A DNA stretch of 64,000 nucleotides from Deinococcus radiotolerans (GCF_014647435.1 NZ_BMPE01000002.1:387481-451480); one strand, 5' to 3'; positions 39,573 to 51,599 are shown, counted from the first letter of the stretch. Translations and numbers: made by a program. Notes: generated from the letters alone by a model not told the origin.

Positions 39573-41014
39573 ACTCCTTCACCGACTGGCTCCCCACCCT
39601 CATGATCTTCCTGCCCCTTGCGGGCAGCCTGCTGCTGCTCGTCACGCCGAAAACCTTCCGGGACGAGGTCGCGGGCTTCATGGCCGCCCTGACGCTCGGC
39701 GCGGGCCTCGCCATCTGGCGTAGCGGCGGCTCGGAGCTGTTCCGCTGGGACTGGATTCCCCCGCTGGGCATCACGTACTCCGTGCAGCTGGGCGGCGTGA
39801 GCCTCGCCCTGGCGCTGGTCACGGCGCTGATGTCGTTCATCGCGATCCTGTACGCCGCGCGCCGCATCCCCAACCCCGGGCCGATGCTCTCGCTGATCCT
39901 GGCGATGGAGACCGGCCTGATCGGCATCTTCGCCGCGCAGGACCTGATGCTGTTCTACGTGTTCTTCGAGGACGCGCTGATCCCGGCCCTCCTGATGCTG
40001 GCGATGTACGGCAAGGATGGGCGCATGGCCGCCCTGGTGAAATTCGCGGCCTACACGCTGTTCGGCAGCCTGCTGATGCTGGTCAGCATCATCGGCGTGC
40101 GGTACCTGGGCGGCAGCCCCAGCTTCGCCATGACCGACCTGAAACAGCACCTCGTGACCGGCAGCGCGCAGACGTGGCTGTACCTGGGCTTCCTGACCGC
40201 CATGGCCGTCAAGCTGCCGCTGTGGCCGCTGCACGCGTGGCTGCCGGACTTCCACGAGCAGAACCACGACAGCGGCGTGCCGGACGTCATGGGCACCCTG
40301 TACAAGGTCGGCGGGTACGGCATCTTCACCTTCGCCATCCCGCTGTTCCCGGACGCCAGCCTGGACCTGCGCCCCCTCCTGATGGGCCTGGCCGCGTTCA
40401 CCGCGCTGTACGCCGCGTGGATCGCGTTCCGGCAGACGAACTGGAAACGCCTGCTCGCCTACGCGGGCCTCAGCCACATGGGCTTCGTGGCGCTGGGCGT
40501 GTTCTCCCTGAACGAGACAGCCGTGATCGGCGCGATGTACCTGCTTGCCTTCCAGAACCTCTACACCGGTGCGCTGTTCCTCTCGGTGGGGATGCTTCAG
40601 GAACGCATCGGCAGCCTGGAGACCCGCGTGGGCGGCGTCATGACCCAGGCGGGCGCTCTGAGTGGCCTGACCATGGCCCTGTGGTTCGCCAGCATCGCTG
40701 TGCCCGGACTGGCGGGCTTCATCGGCGAGTTCAGCATCCTGCTCGGCGCGTATCAGGTCTCGCCCTGGCTGACCTTCATCGCGGGCATCACGACCATCGC
40801 CGCCGCCGCGTACGCCCTGACCGCCTTCCAGCACACGTTCTGGCAGGCCCGCCCCGCCGGGGCTGTGCGCGTACGTGACCTCGTGCACACCGAATGGCTG
40901 ATCCTGGCGGTCCCGCTGGGCCTGCTGGTGCTGTTCGGCGTGTACTCCACCCCAGCCCTGAACCTCATGCAGCCCGCCGTGCGCGCCGTCCTGAGCGCCC
41001 TGGGAGGCAACTGA
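39569..41014 (+). CDS. nuoM: NADH-quinone oxidoreductase subunit M
   Basis: Antiporter-like subunit of 481 aa. It has FYVFFEDALIPALLML (conserved Glu), LTAMAVKLPLWPLHAWLPDF (channel Lys), and FHEQNHDSGVPDVMGTLYKV, a loop that differs from the common PDAHTEAPTAGSV version and resembles Thermus Nqo13. Later FVALGVFSLNE and GLAGFIGEFSILLGAY. Starts with ATGA overlap on nuoL. Confidence 0.96.
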   Translation: MNSFTDWLPTLMIFLPLAGSLLLLVTPKTFRDEVAGFMAALTLGAGLAIWRSGGSELFRWDWIPPLGITYSVQLGGVSLALALVTALMSFIAILYAARRIPNPGPMLSLILAMETGLIGIFAAQDLMLFYVFFEDALIPALLMLAMYGKDGRMAALVKFAAYTLFGSLLMLVSIIGVRYLGGSPSFAMTDLKQHLVTGSAQTWLYLGFLTAMAVKLPLWPLHAWLPDFHEQNHDSGVPDVMGTLYKVGGYGIFTFAIPLFPDASLDLRPLLMGLAAFTALYAAWIAFRQTNWKRLLAYAGLSHMGFVALGVFSLNETAVIGAMYLLAFQNLYTGALFLSVGMLQERIGSLETRVGGVMTQAGALSGLTMALWFASIAVPGLAGFIGEFSILLGAYQVSPWLTFIAGITTIAAAAYALTAFQHTFWQARPAGAVRVRDLVHTEWLILAVPLGLLVLFGVYSTPALNLMQPAVRAVLSALGGN

Positions 41015-41015
41015 C

Positions 41016-42464
<1,449 letters not shown>

Positions 42465-42485
42465 GGCAGCCCATATCCTCTGAGC

Positions 42486-42527
42486 AGAAGAAGCCCGCCG
42501 TGCAGGACTGCGCGGCGGGCTTCTTCT
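42486..42527. terminator. Strong bidirectional terminator closing the nuo operon
   Basis: AGAAGAAGCCCGCCG (42486-42500) pairs over 15 bp with CGGCGGGCTTCTTCT (42513-42527), with a 12-nt loop. The A- and T-rich outer arms give U-rich 3' ends on both strands; it lies between nuoN and the convergent CHASE2-GGDEF gene. Confidence 0.85.
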
Positions 42528-42551
42528 GGCCGGTCCGGGTGGCCTACCCCT

Positions 42552-44015
42552 CTAGCCCCGCTGTTCGCGCTGGTACTTCACGCGGTAACGGCTGCGGCTG
42601 GCCGCCTCGACCAGATCCGTGGGCGTGTGAACGTCGTCGCCCGTGCGGGCCGCCCCGACGCTGGCGCGCAGGGGCAGGTCACGGTACTGCAGCTGATCCA
42701 GGGAGTCCTGGACGCGCTGCGCGAGTTCCGCAATCTCCTGCGCGCTCGCCTGATCCAGCAGCACCGCGAACTCGTCCGGGCCCCAGCGGAAGAACAGGTC
42801 CCCGCGGCGCTTCTGCCTCAGGACGCGCCCGGACAGGTCACGCAGCAGCTCGTCACCGGCGTGCGCGCCGTACAGTTCATTCACCTTCCGGAAGCCGCTC
42901 AGGTCGACCAGCAGCAGCCCCAGCGGCCGGGCGTGCCGGGTCGCCCAGCGCTGCTCCAGGGCGCGTGTGAACGCCAGGCGGTTCCCGAACCCCGTGAGGG
43001 GATCACGCAGCGCGAGGCTGCGCAGGTTCCACCAGCGTTCCAGGGCGACCAGGGCCGTCCCGATGATCGCGGCCAGGGACAGGGTCACGCCGGGCAGCAG
43101 GACACTCAGCAGCCACAGCGGCGCGGCGGCCAGCAGGGCCACGGTGGCCAGCGCGAACCCCCACAGGCCCCGCGCGAAGACCGCTCCGACCGCCATCAGG
43201 ATGCTTAGCAGCGCGGTCAGCCAGGTGGGCAGGACCGTGATGGGCGTGCTCAGGAGGCTGGAGACGGCGCGCACCTGCACCTCGGCGCCCATCACGGGCT
43301 GGCCGCTCACGTCCCGCACGGTCTGACCGCCCGCGCCGCTGGCGGTCAGACCGATCAGCACCACCCGGCCCTGAATGTCGCCGTAGCGGACGTTGCCGTT
43401 CACGACGTCCCGGAAGGGAATGACCGGCAGGCGGTCCGGGTCGGGCGCGGCGTACCGCAGCGGGCGCGGCTGCGTGCTCAGGTCCACCCGGCGGCCCGCG
43501 GCGGCGGCCAGCTGCCACGCGAAGCTGGGCGTGAGCGTGCCGTCCGGGCCGGGGTACGCCGTCTGGTAACTGCGCACGACGCCGTCCGGGCTGACGTTCA
43601 GGGCGCTGATTCCGGTCGTGGCGCGCCGCCCAGGTGTCTGCGGCGGGGCTGCCTCGCCCGGCTGGGTGGCCAGCACGACGTTGGAGGCCTGCGCCGTGCC
43701 GTTCAGCGGCGCGCGGTCCGGCGTGGATGGGGGGAGCAGGTCCACGCCGATGGCCGCCGCGCCCGCCTGCTCCAGCGTGCCGAGCGCCTGACGGTACAGG
43801 TCCGGAGGCCAGCTGCTCACGTTTCCGTAGTCCCGCAGGGACGCGTCATCAATGCCGACCAGCACGACCCGCCGGTCCGTCGCGGCGGGCAGGGCGCGGT
43901 TCAGAGCGTCCTGCAACCTGGGGTTCTGCGGCGCGGCGAGCGCGAGCAGCGCGGCGAGGCTGGCCGCGACCGGCGCGGTGATCAGGGCCAGCGAGCGTTC
44001 AGCGGAGCGTGCCAT
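42552..44015 (-). CDS. CHASE2-sensor GGDEF-domain protein (degenerate GGDEF)
   Basis: A 487-aa membrane signalling protein. Residues about 25-260: extracytoplasmic CHASE2 domain (VVLVGIDDASLRDYGNVSSWP, GRVVLIGLTASGAG). About 262-325: three membrane helices. About 330-487: GGDEF domain with DPLTGFGNRLAFTRAL, LLLVDLSGFRKVNELYG and RWGPDEFAVLL. The signature is GPDEF, not GGDEF/GGEEF, and the first metal-binding region reads DLSGF rather than D-x-D-x-F, so diguanylate cyclase activity is doubtful; it may be a c-di-GMP or GTP sensor. Divergent from the ABC-F gene. Confidence 0.88.
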   Translation of the reverse strand: MARSAERSLALITAPVAASLAALLALAAPQNPRLQDALNRALPAATDRRVVLVGIDDASLRDYGNVSSWPPDLYRQALGTLEQAGAAAIGVDLLPPSTPDRAPLNGTAQASNVVLATQPGEAAPPQTPGRRATTGISALNVSPDGVVRSYQTAYPGPDGTLTPSFAWQLAAAAGRRVDLSTQPRPLRYAAPDPDRLPVIPFRDVVNGNVRYGDIQGRVVLIGLTASGAGGQTVRDVSGQPVMGAEVQVRAVSSLLSTPITVLPTWLTALLSILMAVGAVFARGLWGFALATVALLAAAPLWLLSVLLPGVTLSLAAIIGTALVALERWWNLRSLALRDPLTGFGNRLAFTRALEQRWATRHARPLGLLLVDLSGFRKVNELYGAHAGDELLRDLSGRVLRQKRRGDLFFRWGPDEFAVLLDQASAQEIAELAQRVQDSLDQLQYRDLPLRASVGAARTGDDVHTPTDLVEAASRSRYRVKYQREQRG

Positions 44016-44181
44016 GCGGGCCGCGTCCGTTCCTCGCGGCGCCCGGGCGGTCCGGGCTCACCGTGAGTCCGGAGTGGGGTGAAGCTGCGCGCCGCGTCAT
44101 CGCTTCACAGTGTAAAAGGGAAATCTGACAGTTTTCCTCTGTCGTGCCCGGGCGCGCCGCCGCGGCGCATGTGGACCGCCC

Positions 44182-44187
44182 TATACT
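44182..44187 (+). promoter_or_regulatory. -10 box of the ABC-F gene
   Basis: TATACT ends 7 bases before GTG 44195. Confidence 0.55.
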
Positions 44188-44194
44188 GCGGGGC

Positions 44195-46087
<1,893 letters not shown>

Positions 46088-46163
46088 CCCTGGCGGCTGT
46101 ACTGGCGGGGGCACGGTCTCGCTTCTCTGGACAGAGGGTCATGCGTCTCACGCGTCCAGCCCT

Positions 46164-46186
46164 ATCCTGAGTCCGGAAGTCAGGAT
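46164..46186. promoter_or_regulatory. Inverted repeat immediately before gene 46188
   Basis: ATCCTGA (46164-46170) and TCAGGAT (46180-46186) with 9 nt between, ending one base before the ATG. TATCCT (46163-46168) in its left arm may be a -10 box, so a bound protein would block initiation. Confidence 0.35.
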
Positions 46187-46187
46187 T

Positions 46188-46697
46188 ATGACCAGCCCCC
46201 ACCCCACCCCCCACGCGCCCGACGCCCTCACGCCCGATCCCGCGGCCGCCGCCCTGACCTGGGCCGCCGAGGCAGTCCTGGCCCACGCCCACCCCCGCGC
46301 CCCGCTGCGCCTGGACCGGGTCACGCTGGGCGGCGTCACGTACGCCTGCGCGCCCGACCCCGCCGCGCTGCGCCTGAACCGCGCGCTGGCCGAGGAGGTC
46401 GTCATGGTCGCCCTGGCCGCCGGGGAGGCCGCCGCACTGACCGGCACGCCCGCCCCCACCGCCGGCCGCGACGCCCGCCTGCTGCTCGACAGCGCCCTGA
46501 CCGACCCGGACGAGCGCGAGACCCTCGACGCGTACCTGAGCGTCCTGCGGGGCCGCGCCCGCGCGCGGCTGCGCCGCGCCTGGAGTGAGGTGCAGGTTGT
46601 CGCTGCTGGCCTGCGCGAACACGGTGAACTGGACGCCGCGCAGGTCGCGTGGCGCGTCGCCTGCGCCCAGGGCATCCGCGCCACACTGCTGAACTAA
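46188..46697 (+). CDS. Hypothetical protein
   Basis: A 169-aa Ala/Leu/Arg-rich, mostly helical soluble protein. Pro/Thr-rich first 18 residues, then LTWAAEAVLAHAHPRAPLRLDRVTLGG-type segments, RALAEEVVMVALAAGEAAAL and a C-terminal helix pair. No family recognised and no motif. It has strong host codon use and an inverted repeat at its start that may be an operator. Stands alone between ABC-F and DUF1540 genes. Confidence 0.6.
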   Translation: MTSPHPTPHAPDALTPDPAAAALTWAAEAVLAHAHPRAPLRLDRVTLGGVTYACAPDPAALRLNRALAEEVVMVALAAGEAAALTGTPAPTAGRDARLLLDSALTDPDERETLDAYLSVLRGRARARLRRAWSEVQVVAAGLREHGELDAAQVAWRVACAQGIRATLLN

Positions 46698-46795
46698 ACC
46701 GTGAGCGCCACCTGAAGCGTGTGTCCGGTTCAGCCGCGGCGGCCGCTCACTGAAAGCCCAGTGGCACCGGCTGCGGCGTGTGTTCTCCCCTAAGT

Positions 46796-46816
46796 GGAGT
46801 GGCACACTCCGGTTTT
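46796..46816 (+). terminator. Short hairpin with T-run
   Basis: GGAGTG (46796-46801) pairs with CACTCC (46805-46810) then GGTTTTG; a weak candidate terminator for gene 46188. Confidence 0.35.
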
Positions 46817-46895
46817 GAAGCCTCTCTTCACCTTGCAGCGTGCCTCACGGTCCAGGCCGCCCGGTCGGCGCAGGCTGAGCTTCACGGAGGTTCAC

Positions 46896-47081
46896 ATGGA
46901 CAATGACAGCCAGAGCATGGTCAGCCGCTGCGACGCCACCACCTGCCGCTTCAATGACGACATGAACTGCACCGCCGGGCAGATTGAGGTCAGCCTGAGT
47001 GGCCAGACCGCGCACTGCCTCACCTTCGCGCCCACTGAGTCCATGAGCGACACCCAGAGCGTCAGCGCTGACAACCACTGA
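46896..47081 (+). CDS. DUF1540 small cysteine protein
   Basis: A 61-aa protein matching the DUF1540 pattern: RCDATTCRFNDDMNCTAGQI followed by a fourth Cys in AHCLTF, i.e. Cys12, 17, 25 and 41, likely a small metal-binding or disulfide knuckle. Ser/Asp-rich tail. CGGAGG lies 5 bases before ATG, so a strong ribosome-binding site. Function is unknown across the family. Confidence 0.8.
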   Translation: MDNDSQSMVSRCDATTCRFNDDMNCTAGQIEVSLSGQTAHCLTFAPTESMSDTQSVSADNH

Positions 47082-47194
47082 ACCGCACGCGCAGGGGCGG
47101 CCTGTTCACGCCGAACAGTCCGCCTCTGCACCTCTGTGAACTTGAACCGGAGCCCGCGCCTCTCGGTCCTGCCCGCCCGGAGGTCCCGCACCGG

Positions 47195-48052
47195 TCACGC
47201 CAGGGGCACCAGATCGCCCGGTGGCAGGCGGCGCAGGCAGTCGCGCGCGAAGGTCACGGCCCGCTCCAGCGCCTGAGCGTGCCGGACGCGGGCTGCCCGG
47301 TGCTGGGCCAGCAGCAGCCCGAAGGCCGCCACGTCTTCGCTCCGGACTTCGCCTGCCGCGGCGGTGACGTGCGCCGCTGCGGCCCAGCCGTGGAAGAACG
47401 CGGCGCTGGCCAGATCCCACGCGAGCGGACCGCGCGCCGCGTCCCCGAAGTCCAGCAGCGCCAGCAGCCGCCCCCCACGCCACAGCAGCTGCCCACCATG
47501 CAGGTCCGTGTGCAGCGCCCCGACTGGACCGCGTACCGCCGCCCGGACCGCGTCCCGCTGCCCCTGAACAGGCCCGAGAAGTCCCGGGGCGGCCCGGATC
47601 AGCGCCTGATCAGCCAGAGCCGTCGGCCCCAGCGGCCACACGTCCGGCAGCCGTGAACGCACCCCGTCCTCCGGCGTGGCGGCCTCACCCCGCAGAGGTC
47701 CAGGCCGGTCCATCAGGCGCCCCCAGCCTGCACCGGGCAGGGCGTGCAGCGCGGCCAGCGCGCGGCCCAGGTCGGCCCACCCGGCTGGGGCCGGTGGGAT
47801 GTCATCCCCGCGCAGGTGAGGCTCCAGCACCCAGGTCCGGCCATCCGGCGTGACGCCCTGACCCCGCACCGGCGCGGCCGGACTCCCCAGGGCCCGCTGT
47901 ACCTCGGCCTGCATGATCAGCCGCGCCTCACCGCTGAGCGCGGCGCGCAGCACCCGCAGCCCGTCCGTGAAGACCACGCAGGTCGCGCCGCGCGCCAGGA
48001 ACCGCGCCCCCGGCCCCAGCACCTCCCGCGCCACGTTCAGGTCAGCGCTCAC
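47195..48052 (-). CDS. Phosphotransferase (APH) family protein
   Basis: A 285-aa kinase-like protein. It has the catalytic loop GALHTDLHGGQLLW (HxDxxxxQ; the usual Asn is Gln) near residue 195 and the metal-binding LLDFGDAARGPLAWDLA (DFG-like). The N-lobe GARFLARGATCVVFTDGLRVLRA supplies the ATP site. A GTG start lies 11 bp inside the end of the uridine-kinase-like gene, so the pair is co-translated; both are small-molecule kinases, but no shared pathway is evident. Confidence 0.85.
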   Translation of the reverse strand: MSADLNVAREVLGPGARFLARGATCVVFTDGLRVLRAALSGEARLIMQAEVQRALGSPAAPVRGQGVTPDGRTWVLEPHLRGDDIPPAPAGWADLGRALAALHALPGAGWGRLMDRPGPLRGEAATPEDGVRSRLPDVWPLGPTALADQALIRAAPGLLGPVQGQRDAVRAAVRGPVGALHTDLHGGQLLWRGGRLLALLDFGDAARGPLAWDLASAAFFHGWAAAAHVTAAAGEVRSEDVAAFGLLLAQHRAARVRHAQALERAVTFARDCLRRLPPGDLVPLA

Positions 48053-48776
48053 GGGCCGCCACCACCCGGGGGGCCAGGAGGTCCGCATAGTCCAATACCA
48101 CGCCCGCCTGGGCCTCCGGGGTCGCCTCGCGGAAGTACAGGCGGTTCCCTTCCACGTACCGGTGGTTGCTGTCCGCTGCGGGGTCAGGGGACCCGAAGCC
48201 CGGACCGCGCGCCGCGCCCCTCGGCACCGACACCCCGAACGGCACCCGCAGGAACACCGAGTCATGCCACCAACCGCGCAGTTCGGGGCGGTGCAGGAAT
48301 AGGCCGTCCACGATCAGGACGCTGCCCGGCGTGGCCTCCTGTGCGGGCGCCGTCACGGGTTCATCGCGGGTCACGTCGAACACCTGCGCGCGGTACCGCT
48401 TGTGCCCGCCCGGCGAGAGGGGAGCGAGCACCTCGCGCTCCAGCGCCGCCAGATCGTACGAATCGCGGTAGAAACCCTCTGGCGACGTGCGCCCCCGCGC
48501 GTACCGGGCCGCGCGGGGCTGATGGAAGCCGTCCACGCTGACCCGGATCACCGGCCGGCCCAGCGCCTGCACCCGGCGGGCCAGTTCGTCCGCCAGGGTG
48601 GTCTTGCCCGCCCCGTCCACACCGTCCACCGCCACCCGCACGACCGGGTGGGCTGGGAGGGCCGCCCAGCGGGCCGCGAGCCACCCCAGAACAGCGTCCC
48701 GGTCCTGTGGATCCGGCGGGCTCACGGGGTCCAGCTCCGCCGGCCGGCGCGCACTGTCCCGGTCCAGTTCACTCAT
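48042..48776 (-). CDS. Uridine kinase-like P-loop kinase
   Basis: A 244-aa phosphoribulokinase/uridine kinase superfamily member. Walker A RVAVDGVDGAGKTTLADELA near residue 48, VSVDGFHQPRAARYARG (the DxF/H substrate segment of uridine kinases), YDLAALEREVLAPL, and VLIVDGLFLHRPEL (Walker B-like DG). The C-terminal RVPFGVSVPRGAARG and RLYFREATPEAQAGVV fit the actinobacterial/Deinococcus uridine kinase subgroup. True substrate not proven. Confidence 0.85.
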   Translation of the reverse strand: MSELDRDSARRPAELDPVSPPDPQDRDAVLGWLAARWAALPAHPVVRVAVDGVDGAGKTTLADELARRVQALGRPVIRVSVDGFHQPRAARYARGRTSPEGFYRDSYDLAALEREVLAPLSPGGHKRYRAQVFDVTRDEPVTAPAQEATPGSVLIVDGLFLHRPELRGWWHDSVFLRVPFGVSVPRGAARGPGFGSPDPAADSNHRYVEGNRLYFREATPEAQAGVVLDYADLLAPRVVAARER

Positions 48777-48876
48777 GGCCGCTGCCCGTCATGGGATCTC
48801 CCGGCGGGGCACCTATGCGGGCGGGCCCGGTTCAGGCCGGTGCCGGAACGGCCGCCCGCGACGGCTCTGATCCCGG

Positions 48877-50097
48877 TCAGAGTTTCAGGTCGCCTTTCTC
48901 GGTGACGTTCAGGCCCTGCGCGACCTCGCGCGCGGCGTTCTGGCGTTCGCGGTCCAGGTACGTCTGCGCCTGCGCGACCTCCTTGTCCAGCACGGTCATG
49001 GTCTCGCGGAAGCGGTCCAGGGCCTGCGTGCGGTACGCGCTGATGGCGTCCAGCGCGCCGTACACGTCCCGGAAAGCCGCCTGGATGATCTGCGGGTCCA
49101 CGGTGGCGCTGCCCGCCTGCCGCTGGATCTCGGTGCTCTGCTGCTTCAGCAGCTGCGCGGTCGAGCTGATCATGCGCCCGGTCGTGTCGTTCAGCGCCGT
49201 GACCTGCCCCAGCACCGCCTGCTGCGTGCCGAGCGCCTGCGAGACCATCAGCGCGGTTTTCAGGGCGCTGACGGTGGTGGTCGTGGCGCGGTCCACGCCC
49301 TTGATGAGTTCCATGTTGTTGCGCCGCACGAGGTCCAGTGCCAGGTACCCCTGGATGCTGACCGCCAGCTGCGTCAGGAGGTCCGTGACGCGCTGGCGCA
49401 CCGCGAACAGCAGCTCCTCGCTGACCATCCGGGCCTTCTCCGGATCGGTGCCCTGCAACTCGGTCAGGCGGCGGGTCAGGGCCTCGTCCACGGCCTTGCC
49501 GACGTGCGCGTACTGCCGGAGCTTCTGCATGGTGTCCCACAGGTGCACCTTCTCCGTCTCGATGGTGGCGTTGTCGCGGCGCAGCTCATCCTGCCCGCGG
49601 TACAGGGCCTCCAGAATGCCGTTCAGGTGCGACTGCGCACTCTGGTAGCGGTCGAGGTGGTTCTGCACCTTCTTCCCGCCGGGGAGTTTCCCGAACAGGC
49701 GCCGCGGCGTGGGCGCGCGGCTGGGGTCTAGGTCCTCCACGGTGCGGCGCAGGTCCGTCAGGCCGCGCAGGATGTCACTGCCCTCCGCGAGCGCCCCGGC
49801 CCGCGTGGCCCGCAGCGGGCGGTCCAGCATGCGGTTGCTGCTCTGCGCCGCGGCGCGCTGTTCGGGCAGGCCCAGCTCGTGCACGGCGTCCAGCTTGCGT
49901 TTGAATTCCGGGCTGTGCGCGCCTGCACTCAGCACGTCCTGCGCGAAGGCCTGCGCCATCGCCTCCAGCCGCGCGCGGTCCTCGGGCGAGAGGGGCACCA
50001 TCTCGGGTGCCTGCTGGGCCTGCACGCTGGGCACCGCCTCCGGCGCTTTCAGCATTGAATCGGGCGGCGTCAGCGGGCCGGGAGTTCCATCACTCAT
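48877..50097 (-). CDS. TelA-family (toxic anion resistance) protein
   Basis: A 406-aa cytoplasmic, highly alpha-helical protein of the TelA/KlaA family. Seen: LGLPEQRAAAQSSNRML, LFGKLPGGKKVQNHLDRYQSA-type linker, LYRGQDELRRDNATIETEK, the helical core DLVRRNNMELIKGVDRATTT, and ALGTQQAVLGQVTALNDTTG, all family hallmarks. It was first linked to tellurite resistance; the general role (membrane or stress homeostasis) is unsettled. No ter operon genes are nearby. The ATG at 50097 is preferred over one 36 bp upstream because the family N-terminus is variable and short. Confidence 0.88.
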   Translation of the reverse strand: MSDGTPGPLTPPDSMLKAPEAVPSVQAQQAPEMVPLSPEDRARLEAMAQAFAQDVLSAGAHSPEFKRKLDAVHELGLPEQRAAAQSSNRMLDRPLRATRAGALAEGSDILRGLTDLRRTVEDLDPSRAPTPRRLFGKLPGGKKVQNHLDRYQSAQSHLNGILEALYRGQDELRRDNATIETEKVHLWDTMQKLRQYAHVGKAVDEALTRRLTELQGTDPEKARMVSEELLFAVRQRVTDLLTQLAVSIQGYLALDLVRRNNMELIKGVDRATTTTVSALKTALMVSQALGTQQAVLGQVTALNDTTGRMISSTAQLLKQQSTEIQRQAGSATVDPQIIQAAFRDVYGALDAISAYRTQALDRFRETMTVLDKEVAQAQTYLDRERQNAAREVAQGLNVTEKGDLKL

Positions 50098-50175
50098 GCC
50101 CCCATTACGCGCCCCCGGCGCGTGAGGTTGCATCCGGCAAAAGGCGCATCCGGCCCGGGGCGCCCCAGTACTGCC

Positions 50176-51360
50176 CTACAGGCCGCTGGGCGCCGTGTCC
50201 GGCAGCTCGCCGTCCGGCACGGCGCCGGCCCCGTCATCCAGTGGCGTCAGGGCGCGGGTCTGCGCGAAGTGCACCAGCGCGTCGTACATCTCGGCCGGGC
50301 GCGTGGTCAGGTAATGACTGTGCCGCTCGGTGTCCGGCCGGTACACCACCCCGATGAACCGCTGCAACTGTTCCGGCCACGCGGCGCCGCGCAGGTCCAG
50401 CCAGCAGGCAGGCAGCCCGGCGGCCTGCACCTGCGCTTCCAGGCTGCCCGGCAGGGCCGGACGCACCACCCGGACCTGCCCCGGCTGATCCCAGTCGTGC
50501 GCGGCAAACACCGTCCCTGCGTACGTCGTCTGGCCCACGATGAACGTCTCGCGCGGCCAGCGCTCCCGCGTCAGCTGGCCCAGGTTCAGTTCGCCGTGCT
50601 GGATGCCCATCGCGCTGCCCCGCGCGTCCCCCAGGTGCGAGTTGTGCGCCCACACCACCGTGCGCGCGCCCCCCAGATGCCCGTCCAGCGCCTCCAGCGT
50701 CTCGGCCATGTGCTGATCACGGATGTTCCACGACTCCCGCCCCCGGAACATCGCCCGGTAGTACCGCTCGGCGTTCCGCGCCAGCCGCGCGTTCTGCTCG
50801 GCGTAGAAGTGCTCATCCTCGGCCAGCAGGTCACCGTCCAGGCCGCGGCCCTGCAATTCCACCAGCTGCTGCGCCGCCTGCTGCTCGCACGGTTCCGCCG
50901 CGCCCAGGCCCGTCACGTACCCGCACGCCTGCGGGTCCGGGCCGAACAGCTCAAAGCACCCGTAGCGGTCCCGCGCACGCGCCGCCGCCGCCGGATCGGT
51001 CTCCTCCAGGTACGCCACCACGGCGTGCATGCTGCGGTGCAGGCTGTACAGGTCCAGCCCGTACAGGCCCGTCTGCGCCTGCGGGTGCCGGGCGTTGTGC
51101 GCCCGCAGCCACGTCACGAACGCCTCGACCGCCGTGTTGCGCCACATCCAGCGGGGAAACCGCTGAAAGTCCCCCAGCGCCTCACGTGCGCTGCGGTCAT
51201 CGCCCTGCCCGCGTACGAAGCGGTTCACGCGGTACGCGTCGGGCCAGTCGGCCTCCACGGCCACTGCGGCGACGCCGCCCTGCTCGATCAACCGCTGCGT
51301 CAGCTGCGCGCGCCACCGGTAGAACTCCTCCGTGCCGTGGGACGCCTCGCCGATCAGCAC
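50176..51360 (-). CDS. Erythromycin esterase family protein
   Basis: A hydrolase-like protein of the EreA/succinoglycan-biosynthesis family, usually with an unknown physiological role. It begins VLIGEASHGTEEFYRWRAQ with the active His of GEASHG, then EADWPDAYRVNRFV, FPRWMWRNTAVEAFVTWLR, VVWAHNSHLGDARG (second His) and ERHSHYLTTRPAEMYDALV. GTG 51360 starts inside the conserved strand: reading upstream in frame gives plausible sequence (SLDALLERIGSARF) for 45 or so codons up to a stop but no ATG, GTG or TTG. A CTG at 51432 or a sequencing/frame problem are possible explanations. Confidence 0.85.
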   Translation of the reverse strand: MLIGEASHGTEEFYRWRAQLTQRLIEQGGVAAVAVEADWPDAYRVNRFVRGQGDDRSAREALGDFQRFPRWMWRNTAVEAFVTWLRAHNARHPQAQTGLYGLDLYSLHRSMHAVVAYLEETDPAAAARARDRYGCFELFGPDPQACGYVTGLGAAEPCEQQAAQQLVELQGRGLDGDLLAEDEHFYAEQNARLARNAERYYRAMFRGRESWNIRDQHMAETLEALDGHLGGARTVVWAHNSHLGDARGSAMGIQHGELNLGQLTRERWPRETFIVGQTTYAGTVFAAHDWDQPGQVRVVRPALPGSLEAQVQAAGLPACWLDLRGAAWPEQLQRFIGVVYRPDTERHSHYLTTRPAEMYDALVHFAQTRALTPLDDGAGAVPDGELPDTAPSGL

Positions 51361-51593
51361 GAACCGCGCAGATCCGATCCGCTCCAGCAGCGCGTCCAGA
51401 CTGCCCGGCTCGTTCAGGTCAACCGGCGACAGGGCCGCGCCGGCAGGCCCCTGGGCGTGACTGGGGGGAAGGAACCGGTTATGCTTTTCAGTTCACCCTG
51501 CCCGGGTGGGCCGCGCATGACGGCCGGCTCAAGGCCCAGTCCATCCCCCGGGCCGCGTGGTCAGCTGCGGCCCACCCGGGGCCACCCGCCCGC

Positions 51594-51599
51594 TACGCT
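51594..51599 (+). promoter_or_regulatory. -10 box of GNAT gene
   Basis: TACGCT ends 7 bases before ATG 51607. Confidence 0.45.
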
